This document shows, in pieces, positions 6,039-12,002 of a stretch of DNA of 14,907 bases. Where the stretch lies: assembly GCA_036272915.1 (NCBI GenBank), contig DATAXV010000038.1, positions 1-14,907 of the forward strand, read 5' to 3'. A program made the translations under genes and the position numbers. The notes below the pieces were generated by a model, which worked only from the letters and a program-made list of their open reading frames with translations, did not search any database and was not told the DNA's origin. The stretch is from DATAXV01 sp036272915. GTDB taxonomy: Bacteria > Chloroflexota > Dormibacteria > Dormibacterales > Dormibacteraceae. Position 1 is the first letter of the stretch. Each line of letters starts with the position of its first letter.

Positions 6039-6548
6039 TCGGTTGACGACGAGATCGACCGGGTCCGGCGGGAGTGGGCGGAGGAGCTGCCCCAGCTCGA
6101 CACCTCGCCGCTCGAGGTCATCGGCCGGATCCTCCGCGCCGAGCACCTGGCCGGAGCCGAGCTGCGCCGCGGGCTTCGCCGCGCCGGGCTCGACCGGGGC
6201 TCGTTCGACGCGCTGGCAACGCTGCGCCGAACGGGGCCGCCCTACCGGCTGACGCCGACCGGGCTGGCCGAGCGGCTGGTCCTGACCTCGGGCGCGATCA
6301 CGCACCTGGTCGACGAGCTGGCCCGCGCCTCGCTGGTGCGGCGGGTCCCCGGCGATCGGGACCGGAGGAGTACGCAGGTCGAGCTGACGGAGCGGGGGAG
6401 GGAGGTCATCGAGGAGACGATGGCGTCCTACCTGGAGCAGGAGGCGCGGATGACCGCGCATCTGTCGCCGGGTGAGCGATCCGCGCTGGCCGAGGGCCTG
6501 CGTCGCCTGCTGCAGGGAATGGAGGAGGACGGCGATGAACCCGGATGA
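6030..6548 (+). CDS. MarR-family transcriptional regulator
   Basis: The protein has 172 residues from ATG 6030. An N-terminal dimerisation helix region (about 1-60) precedes the winged helix-turn-helix. In that domain YRLTPTGLAERLVLTSGAITHLVDELARASLV (about 74-105) contains the two HTH helices, and VPGDRDRRSTQVELTERG is the beta wing with the family's DRDRRS signature. A C-terminal helix pair follows. An in-frame ATG at 6021 would add three residues, but it falls inside the -10 box, so 6030 is preferred. The gene overlaps the next one by 14 bases, with that gene's ribosome binding site inside its coding sequence, so the SDR-like gene is the probable co-regulated target. The inverted repeat over the promoter implies autoregulation. 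The ligand is unknown. Confidence 0.92.
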   Translation: MQISVDDEIDRVRREWAEELPQLDTSPLEVIGRILRAEHLAGAELRRGLRRAGLDRGSFDALATLRRTGPPYRLTPTGLAERLVLTSGAITHLVDELARASLVRRVPGDRDRRSTQVELTERGREVIEETMASYLEQEARMTAHLSPGERSALAEGLRRLLQGMEEDGDEPG

Positions 6549-7254
6549 CACGGTGATCGTGATCGGCGGCGGCTCGGGGATCGGGCTCGCCGTCGCCGGG
6601 CGCGTGCTCGAAGAGGGCGGATCGGTCGTCATCGCCGGCCGCTCCCGGGAGCGGCTGGAGGGGGCGCGGACGGCGCTGGGACCGCCGGAGCGGGTCGGCG
6701 TGGTCGTCGCCGACGTCGGCTACCGGGACCAGCTGGCCCGGGTCTTCGAGGCCGCCGGCCGGGTCGCCCATGTCGTCGTGACCGCCGCCGACCTGCCCTA
6801 CGGAGCCGTCCGCAGCCTGACCGAGGCGGCGATGCTGCGGGCGCTTCGCTCCAAGTTCATGGGGCCGCTCTTCGCCGTGCAGGAGGCGAGCCGCCGGATG
6901 TCGGGGGGCAGCATCACGCTCATCTCCGGCATCGCCGCCGCCCGGCCCGCGCCGGGCGGGATCCTGGCGGCGGGCGTGAACGGCGCGATCGAATCGATGG
7001 TCAAGGCCCTGGCCCTGGAGGTGGCCCCGATACGGGTTAACGCCGTCTCGCCGGGATGGCTGGACACGCCGATCTGGGACGGCATCGCGGGTCCCGAGGA
7101 GCGCAATCGGAGATTCGCGGCGATGGCCGAGCGGCTGCCCCTGAAGCGCATCGGCCGGACCGACGACGTCGCCGCCGCCGTCGCGTTCCTGATGGCGAGC
7201 GACTTCGTGACCGGCACCGTGCTCCACGCCGAGGGTGGCCAGCTCCTGGTCTGA
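6535..7254 (+). CDS. Short-chain dehydrogenase/reductase-like protein lacking the S-Y-K triad
   Basis: The protein has 239 residues with a clear SDR Rossmann fold. The nucleotide loop GGGSGIG (11-17) stands in place of TGxxxGIG, AGRSRERL follows strand 2, VVADV has Asp60, and IRVNAVSPGWLDTPIW (166-181) is the conserved post-catalytic segment. HAEGGQLLV ends the fold as usual. Aligned to FabG, the catalytic Ser, Tyr and Lys positions are Gly132 (Ser131 adjacent), Ala145 and Asn149, so the usual hydride-transfer chemistry should be absent or altered. I recall a subgroup of SDR homologues with this same APGG...NGAIE segment, so it is probably an inherited feature, not a mutation. GGAGGAGG at 6521-6528 precedes ATG 6535. 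The start overlaps marR by 14 bases, indicating an operon. Confidence 0.87.
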   Translation: MNPDDTVIVIGGGSGIGLAVAGRVLEEGGSVVIAGRSRERLEGARTALGPPERVGVVVADVGYRDQLARVFEAAGRVAHVVVTAADLPYGAVRSLTEAAMLRALRSKFMGPLFAVQEASRRMSGGSITLISGIAAARPAPGGILAAGVNGAIESMVKALALEVAPIRVNAVSPGWLDTPIWDGIAGPEERNRRFAAMAERLPLKRIGRTDDVAAAVAFLMASDFVTGTVLHAEGGQLLV

Positions 7255-7283
7255 GCGGGTCGTGGCGCCGTGCATCTCCGGCA

Positions 7284-7298
7284 CCGGCGAGGCGCCGG
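7284..7298. terminator. Hairpin between convergent genes
   Basis: CCGGC (7284-7288) and GCCGG (7294-7298) form a stem between the stops of the SDR-like gene and the convergent NTF2-like gene. It may serve both. There is no T tract on either side. Confidence 0.25.
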
Positions 7299-7348
7299 CC
7301 GGGGAGCACAGCGAAGCCCGGGCGACGCGATCCACGCCGGGTTCGCGG

Positions 7349-7702
7349 TCACGATCGCCAGGGCGAGGCGTCGAAGATCATGAGCGCCGACGAGATCCTC
7401 CCGCCGGCGACGGTGAAGTGCTCGGCCGTCCGCTGGGTGCCACCGGGCGTGGACGTGTGGAGGTCGTAGATGACCGTGGCCTCGCCGTCGCCGTACAGCG
7501 CGCTGATCAGGTCGAGGCCCGTCACCAGCGGTTGGAACCCGCGCTGGCTGGCCAGGTAGCTGGCCGGGTCGTCGAACCGCAGCAGCGGACTCTGAAAGGT
7601 GAACGTCGGCGCCAGCCAGCCGCCAGCCGCCTCCAGGTCGCCGGCGGTCCGAGCCGCCAGGTAGGCGCTCACGACCTCCGCGGTCGGGACATCGATGGGC
7701 AT
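7349..7702 (-). CDS. NTF2/SnoaL-like small protein
   Basis: The predicted protein has 117 residues. It begins with a helix PTAEVVSAYLAARTAGDLEAAGGWLAPTFTFQSP, the usual first helix and strand of the alpha+beta cone fold of the SnoaL/NTF2-like superfamily. It continues with a DPASYLASQRGF helix and ends in alternating strands (EATVIYDLHT, TAEHFTV, GRISSALMIFD). Members are enzymes or ligand carriers with a pocket inside the cone, and no specific function can be assigned. GGAGGA lies 6 bases before ATG 7702, so unlike several neighbours this gene has a leader. A TAGATT box about 65 bases upstream is a likely -10. It is divergent from the HemD homologue with 105 bases between starts, and convergent with the SDR-like gene. 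Confidence 0.83.
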   Translation of the reverse strand: MPIDVPTAEVVSAYLAARTAGDLEAAGGWLAPTFTFQSPLLRFDDPASYLASQRGFQPLVTGLDLISALYGDGEATVIYDLHTSTPGGTQRTAEHFTVAGGRISSALMIFDASPWRS

Positions 7703-7766
7703 GCGATTCCTCCGGGGCAGCCTCCACCTGCCGGCTCCCGTGCCCAGGTGGACGGCCTGCGTGGTC

Positions 7767-7772
7767 AATCTA
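7767..7772 (-). promoter_or_regulatory. -10 box (TAGATT) for the NTF2-like gene
   Basis: On the minus strand TAGATT precedes a leader of roughly 58 bases that ends in GGAGGA before the ATG at 7702. It lies close to the oppositely oriented -10 at 7796. Confidence 0.4.
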
Positions 7773-7795
7773 CCGCAGCCGGGGGGCGCCGGCGG

Positions 7796-7801
7796 TACTC
7801 T
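7796..7801 (+). promoter_or_regulatory. -10 box (TACTCT) of a leaderless promoter
   Basis: TACTCT is followed by 6 bases and the GTG at 7808, with no ribosome binding site possible. This is the same geometry as at 968-980. Confidence 0.5.
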
Positions 7802-7807
7802 CGACCG

Positions 7808-8644
7808 GTGCCACCCGCCGATCGATCCGACGCCGACCTGCCGCTCCGGAACCGTCGCATCGGCCTCCTCGAGGCCAGGCGCAGCGCCGAGCTGGCGGCG
7901 CTCTTCGAGCGGCTTGGCGGGTCGGTGCTGCGCGCACCCTGTCTTCGGGAGGCTCCGGCCGGCGAGGAGGGTGAGCTGGAGGCGGTGCTGGCCGGGCCGG
8001 TCGACCTCTGGGTCTTCCAGACCGGGGTCGGCGCCGACGCCCTCTTCGATCTGGCCGCCCGGTTCGGCCGCGAGCAGGCGCTGGCCGGCTCGGTCCGCGG
8101 CGCGGCGGTGCTGGCCCGCGGCCCCAAGCCACTCGCCGTCCTCCTCCGGCGCGGATATCGCATCCAGCTGCGAACGGGCGAGCCGCACACCACCGCCGAG
8201 ATCATCGGGGTGCTCGAGGGGCAGGTGGTGGCCGGGCGGCGGGTCGCCGTCCAGCATCACGGCGGGCCCAACGTCGAGCTCGTCGACCATCTCCGCCGGA
8301 GGGGCGCCGAGGTGCTGGAGGTCGTGACCTACCGCTGGCAGCTCCCCCAGGACCTGGGTCCGGTCCTCGATCTGCTCCGCGAGCTGGAGGCGGGCCGGGT
8401 CGACGTCGTCGCCTTCTCCAGCGCCGCTCAGGTGCACAACCTCTTCCTGATCGCCGAGCGGGCCGGCGTCGCCGACCGGCTGGCGGGCTGGCTCTCCGAG
8501 CTGACGGTCACCGCCGCCATCGGCCCCAGCTGCGCCCGCGCGCTGACCGATCATGGCGCCACCGCCGCCGTCGTGCCGGGCCGCCCCAAGATGGTCCCCC
8601 TGGTCGACGCCGTGCGCGACCACCTCGGCGTCGCCCGCCCTTGA
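7808..8644 (+). CDS. hemD: Uroporphyrinogen-III synthase family protein (HemD-like)
   Basis: The protein has 278 residues, close to the usual 250-280 of the family. HemD proteins are two-lobed and cyclise hydroxymethylbilane with inversion of ring D, the branch point to haem, sirohaem and B12. Family signatures are FQTGVGADALF (about 70-80, where others have FTSxNGV), ARGPKPLAVL (103-112), PHTTAEIIGVLEG (126-138), VAFSSAAQVHNLF (191-203) and AIGPSCARAL (227-236). Catalytic residues are poorly conserved in this family, so activity cannot be judged by eye. No other haem-synthesis gene is in the window. HemD-like proteins also occur as regulators, but no DNA-binding domain is present here. The GTG start at 7808 is supported by TACTCT 6 bases upstream. 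A globin gene follows 127 bases downstream on the same strand. Confidence 0.82.
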   Translation: MPPADRSDADLPLRNRRIGLLEARRSAELAALFERLGGSVLRAPCLREAPAGEEGELEAVLAGPVDLWVFQTGVGADALFDLAARFGREQALAGSVRGAAVLARGPKPLAVLLRRGYRIQLRTGEPHTTAEIIGVLEGQVVAGRRVAVQHHGGPNVELVDHLRRRGAEVLEVVTYRWQLPQDLGPVLDLLRELEAGRVDVVAFSSAAQVHNLFLIAERAGVADRLAGWLSELTVTAAIGPSCARALTDHGATAAVVPGRPKMVPLVDAVRDHLGVARP

Positions 8645-8662
8645 CCTCGGTCGCCTGGGACG

Positions 8663-8679
8663 GGCGGCGGGTTGCCGCC
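8663..8679 (+). terminator. GC-rich hairpin after the HemD-like gene
   Basis: GGCGGC (8663-8668) pairs with GCCGCC (8674-8679) across a 5-base loop, 18 bases after the stop. No T tract follows. Confidence 0.3.
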
Positions 8680-8771
8680 GCCGTGCTCTCCGCACGTGTC
8701 GAAGGCCCGGTGCCCGCTGTCAGAGTGAGGACACCGACGACGTCTCCGTACCGGCTGCAGCGACAGGAGGG

Positions 8772-9194
8772 ATGCCAGCCTTGGCCATTCAGATCGACGC
8801 CGTGGAGGAGAGCTTCGAGATCGTCGCCCCGCACGACGCCAAGCTCATGGACGCGTTCTATTCGGGCCTCTGCGAGCTCGCTCCCGAGGTCAGCCCGCTC
8901 TTCGCGGGAGCCGATATGGCGGTGCAGAAGCAGAAGCTGCTGAGCACGCTGCTGCTGCTCGTCGATTCCCTGCGCGACCTCGACGCGATCGTCCCCGCGC
9001 TCCACGACCTCGGCGCCAAGCACGTCACCCACGGTGTCGAGCCCCAGCACCACGCGCTGGTCGGCAGCGCGCCGCCGGGGGCGCTCGAGGAGGTCTCGGG
9101 CGAGGGCTGGAAGCCGGCCTGCGGGGCCGCCTGGACCGACGCCTTCGCGGTGGTCGTGCAGACCATGAAGGCCGGTGCCTTGGTCGAAAAGTGA
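8772..9194 (+). CDS. Single-domain bacterial globin
   Basis: The protein has 140 residues with a full-length globin fold related to the N-terminal domain of flavohaemoglobins and Vitreoscilla haemoglobin. Visible markers are FY in helix B (Tyr30 likely B10), the PEVSPLF CD corner, Gln52 near E7, and the proximal His84 in GAKHVTHGVEPQHHALVG, matching the KH...GV..xHY..VG pattern. The C-terminal helix H carries WTDAFAVVVQTM. There is no reductase domain, so it would bind O2 or NO and need a separate electron donor. AGGAGG (8765-8770) is only one base from ATG 8772, so TTG at 8781 (137 residues) may be the real start; it is spaced better and gives an N-terminus closer to the family's. It is convergent with the MFS gene, 6 bases apart. 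Confidence 0.88.
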   Translation: MPALAIQIDAVEESFEIVAPHDAKLMDAFYSGLCELAPEVSPLFAGADMAVQKQKLLSTLLLLVDSLRDLDAIVPALHDLGAKHVTHGVEPQHHALVGSAPPGALEEVSGEGWKPACGAAWTDAFAVVVQTMKAGALVEK

Positions 9195-9200
9195 TGTCGC

Positions 9201-10430
9201 TCACCGCGGCGCATCCAGCCTCCGTGGCCACCAGCCGGCGCGCCCGGCGACACCGGTCGAGATGGCGGCGAGGGCGATTGCCGCAGCCGCCAGCGCGAAG
9301 CCGCCACGGCCTCCGAGGCTCTCGGCGGTGCGTGCCGCGATCGCTGTGCCAAGGCCCGATCCCGCCGCGCTCGCCGAGCTGAGCCAGGTGAAGGCCTGGG
9401 TCAGGCGGCTTCGCTCGACGACGCTCCGGGTCAGGACCGAGGACTGGACCATCGCCGGGGCCAGGAAGAGACCTCCGGCGAGCAGGGTGAGGCCGAGCCC
9501 CGGCAGTGAGCCCAGGACCAGCACCGGAAGGCAGCACACGGCGAGCATGGCCAGTGCCAGGCCGAGCTGCCTCCACGGGTGGCTCCGCCACCGCCGCCTC
9601 CCGTAGAGCCAGCCGCCGGCGATCCCGGTCGCGCTCATGAGCCCGTTCAGGGGTCCGGCGAGGCCGGCCCGTCCGCGGACCACGGCGAAGGCGGTGGTCG
9701 AGACCGTGAACGCGCCGAAGAGAATGCCGAGGAGGAGGTTGACGGCGATCAGGACGGCGAACGCGGGGTCCACCAGCAGGCCCTGGCGCGATCCGGAGAT
9801 GGCCGCCGCGGGGCCGGCGGGCGGGGCGGTGCCCGGCTGCAGTGCAAGGCCGGCGCCGCCGAGCACGATCAGGCCCGCCGCCAGTGCCGAGCCGACGATG
9901 GGATCGACCAGGGTGCTGATGCCGCTGACCAGGACCGGGCCGATCAGGAACGCGATCTCGTTGCTGAGGGCCTCCAGGGCGAAGGCCGAGGGCAGGACGT
10001 CGTCCGCCTCCAGGAGCCAGGACCAGCGAGCGGCGGAGAGGGCTCCGATCTCGGGGAGTGCCGCCCCCGCAATCATGGCGATCGCGGCCTCGGCCGGTGT
10101 CGGGACTCCGTGCAGCACGGCCAGGATCAATGCCGCGATCGCGGCCGCGTGGATGGCCACACACGCGGGGAGCACCCGGGTCTGGCCGAACCGGTCGATG
10201 ACGCGGGCCACCTGTGGGCCGGCCACGGCTTCGGCCACGGCGAAGGCACCGCCGACGACGCCGGCGGCGGCGAATGAACCCGAACCCCGGTGGACCAGCC
10301 AGATCAGGCCGAGGCCGGTCATGGCGATCCCCAGGCGGCCGGGCACGGCGGTCACGTAGAAGGCGAGCGCCCCCGGCGTGGAGAGGGCGGCGCGGTAGGG
10401 CGACTGGGTACGGCGTGCGAACGCGGGCAT
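9201..10430 (-). CDS. Major facilitator superfamily transporter
   Basis: The predicted protein has 409 residues with about 12 hydrophobic segments in two halves, separated by a polar loop near residues 200-215. Between the second and third segments, VIDRFGQTRVL matches the MFS signature loop (D-R-x-G-x-R). Its overall make-up (short loops, many Ala/Gly, acidic motif LEADD in the middle of the first half) resembles drug-efflux-like or uncharacterised MFS proteins of actinobacteria. Substrate is not inferable. GGAGGAG lies 10 bases before ATG 10430. A long upstream region with inverted repeats suggests regulated expression. It is convergent with the globin. Confidence 0.88.
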   Translation of the reverse strand: MPAFARRTQSPYRAALSTPGALAFYVTAVPGRLGIAMTGLGLIWLVHRGSGSFAAAGVVGGAFAVAEAVAGPQVARVIDRFGQTRVLPACVAIHAAAIAALILAVLHGVPTPAEAAIAMIAGAALPEIGALSAARWSWLLEADDVLPSAFALEALSNEIAFLIGPVLVSGISTLVDPIVGSALAAGLIVLGGAGLALQPGTAPPAGPAAAISGSRQGLLVDPAFAVLIAVNLLLGILFGAFTVSTTAFAVVRGRAGLAGPLNGLMSATGIAGGWLYGRRRWRSHPWRQLGLALAMLAVCCLPVLVLGSLPGLGLTLLAGGLFLAPAMVQSSVLTRSVVERSRLTQAFTWLSSASAAGSGLGTAIAARTAESLGGRGGFALAAAAIALAAISTGVAGRAGWWPRRLDAPR

Positions 10431-10687
10431 GAGGACACTCCTCCGCTGCCCGACGGGGCGGATTCCGTTCCGGGGCGTCCGACTTGTTCCGGACCGTTAC
10501 CGCCTGTCGCCGTCCTGAGGTGGCGCGGAGCGGGGGGACGCCCTCTCCACGCCGGCTCCTTCACCGAGCGTGAACCTTCCGAGGCTGGACGCCAATCACG
10601 GTAGCATGCCACCATCCGTCAGCGGATCCGCCGCCATGCGGGGAATGTCCGTTCCGTGTCCGCGACGGCCGCATAGGCTACCGTGTC
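10431..10687. promoter_or_regulatory. Divergent intergenic region with inverted repeats
   Basis: These 257 bases separate the minus-strand MFS gene from the plus-strand unrecognised gene. They contain GTCCG-N8-CGGAC (10477-10494), TTCAC-N5-GTGAA (10560-10574), two copies of CCGTTCCG (10465-10472 and 10649-10656), a minus-strand TACCGT (10598-10603) that could be the MFS -10, and a plus-strand TAGGCT (10674-10679) 8 bases before ATG 10688. No ORF here looks coding. Confidence 0.4.
10674..10679 (+). promoter_or_regulatory. Possible -10 box (TAGGCT) of a leaderless promoter
   Basis: TAGGCT is followed by 8 bases and ATG 10688 with no Shine-Dalgarno. An overlapping TACCGT at 10679-10684 is too close (3 bases) to serve a start at this ATG. 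Confidence 0.35.
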
Positions 10688-11778
10688 ATGGACCTGTCAC
10701 CAGGATCCGAGGAGATGGGGGCGTCCCGCGGCCGTGACCGCCGTAGCCCCGCGATGGAGGACCCTTCCCGGGAGCTGCACTTCTCGCTGTTCGAGTTCTT
10801 CACGCCGCTGTGTGAGGGTCTGGCGCGCTACGTCGCGGACCCGAAGGGCGGGTATCAGGCTCCTCCGCGCGAGGAGCTGCATGCGCCCATCGTCGTACCT
10901 CGGCCGCCTGGAGGACAGGGCCCGTTCGCGACCATCCTCGAAAGCCCACGCTGGCGTCAATTCACGCCCGATAGGGCCCGGATCCCGGTCGGCGAGTACG
11001 GCGAGGAGTTCGCCCACTCCCTCCACTATGCGACCGAGGCGCTTCACCACCAGTTCCAGCGCGCCTACCTCGACGACGCGATCTCGCTGGATCCGGTCGA
11101 TGCCGCGCACGAGCGTGCCGTGAATAAGGCGACGAGCCATGGGCGGGACGTCAAGAGACCATTCAGGACGGGATCACGTCGGTGGGCCAGGCACTCGCTC
11201 AGTTGACGGCCTACCGGGTGCGAGGTCGCCCTGACCCGTTCTCCCTGGCCGGCGAGATCAAGGAACGCGGACCCCTGAATCGCCTGGCTCTTGTCATGCC
11301 GCTGGGGCAGCTCAACCCGATGTCGCGTATTGTGGAGGCGTTTCAGGGCCCTCTGGTGATGGTCAACCGAAAGGGTCAGCTGGTGTTCACTCCGTCATTC
11401 AATCGCCTGCTGCTGGACCGCAACCGCTCCTACCTTGCCGATCTGCGGAGCTCTCCCGAGGGCCAGGCTGTCCTGTCGGACGGGTCCCCCTCGGAGGCGG
11501 GCCCACCGGGATCGACCGCCTGGGCGACGTCATGATCGACTACCTCGGGCGGTACCGCGAGGGTCCAGGGCCGTCGGATATGTCGACTCTCGTCCTGGTG
11601 GAACTTCCCCCATGGTCTGGAGGTTGCCCGCCCTCCCCGGCAGGACCGGTCCCCGTCACCGAGCATGACGCCCCCGAAGCCGGATATCGCCCTCGGTAGC
11701 GCGGCCCTGACACCGGCCGGCGTTGGGGCTCGGTTGGAGGCATTCCTATACCGCGTTCGCAGGGCGTTGCGACGGTGA
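10688..11778 (+). pseudogene. Unrecognised protein gene broken by frame changes
   Basis: Protein-like sequence runs through three frame changes. Codons are good in one frame from ATG 10688 to about 11140 (ELHFSLFEFFTPLCEGLARY; HYATEALHHQFQRAYLDD). The second frame runs from about 11140 to 11500 (ETIQDGITSVGQALAQLTAY; NRLALVMPLGQLNP). The third covers about 11510-11612 (GIDRLGDVMIDYLGRYREG). From about 11613 the second frame resumes (HGLEVARPP; GARLEAFLYRVRRALRR) to TGA at 11776-11778. The first two changes act like single-base losses and the third like a one-base gain. The second and third coincide with CCCCC runs near 11486 and 11608. Repaired, the product would be about 360 residues, soluble and mostly helical. 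I recognise no family. It is either decayed or affected by base-call errors. Confidence 0.6.
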
Positions 11779-11840
11779 TGGAAGAGCCGATGCCACTCCG
11801 AGGCCGGGCGGTGCTGATCCGTCCTCCTCATGGGCGCGGC

Positions 11841-11860
11841 GGCGCGGCTTCGCCCGCGCC
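11841..11860 (+). terminator. Strong hairpin downstream of the broken gene
   Basis: GGCGCGG (11841-11847) and CCGCGCC (11854-11860) form a 7-bp perfect stem with a 6-base loop, 62 bases after the repaired stop. No T tract follows. The rest of the 224-base gap (11779-12002) shows nothing else I can support. Confidence 0.3.
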
Positions 11861-12002
11861 GAGGTCTGAATCGCGTCCACCCAGGCCCCGCAGTCGGGCT
11901 CATCCTGGTGCGGTGCCGGCCACGCAGCCCGGAGGTTTCCGCACCCCGACGTGAGCGTCTCCGGCTGTGACCAGGGCCGCCTCCACGCTCGTTGTGACCG
12001 GC

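Noticed and set aside
7349..8695. 448-codon minus-strand frame covering the HemD-like gene
   Set aside because: Only its last 117 codons (from 7702) look like protein. The rest is antisense to the HemD-like gene.
10465..10656. Two CCGTTCCG copies as a direct-repeat attachment site
   Set aside because: An 8-base GC-rich word repeated about 180 bases apart is expected by chance, and no integrase or tRNA is nearby.
10688..11206. Treating the first frame as a complete 172-residue gene
   Set aside because: Its last 20-25 codons turn Arg/Ser-rich while protein-like sequence continues in the next frame, so it is better read as a broken longer gene.
11723..11754. TTGGGG-18-TATACC promoter-like pair
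   Set aside because: It falls in the coding tail of the broken gene and no gene start follows within a sensible distance.
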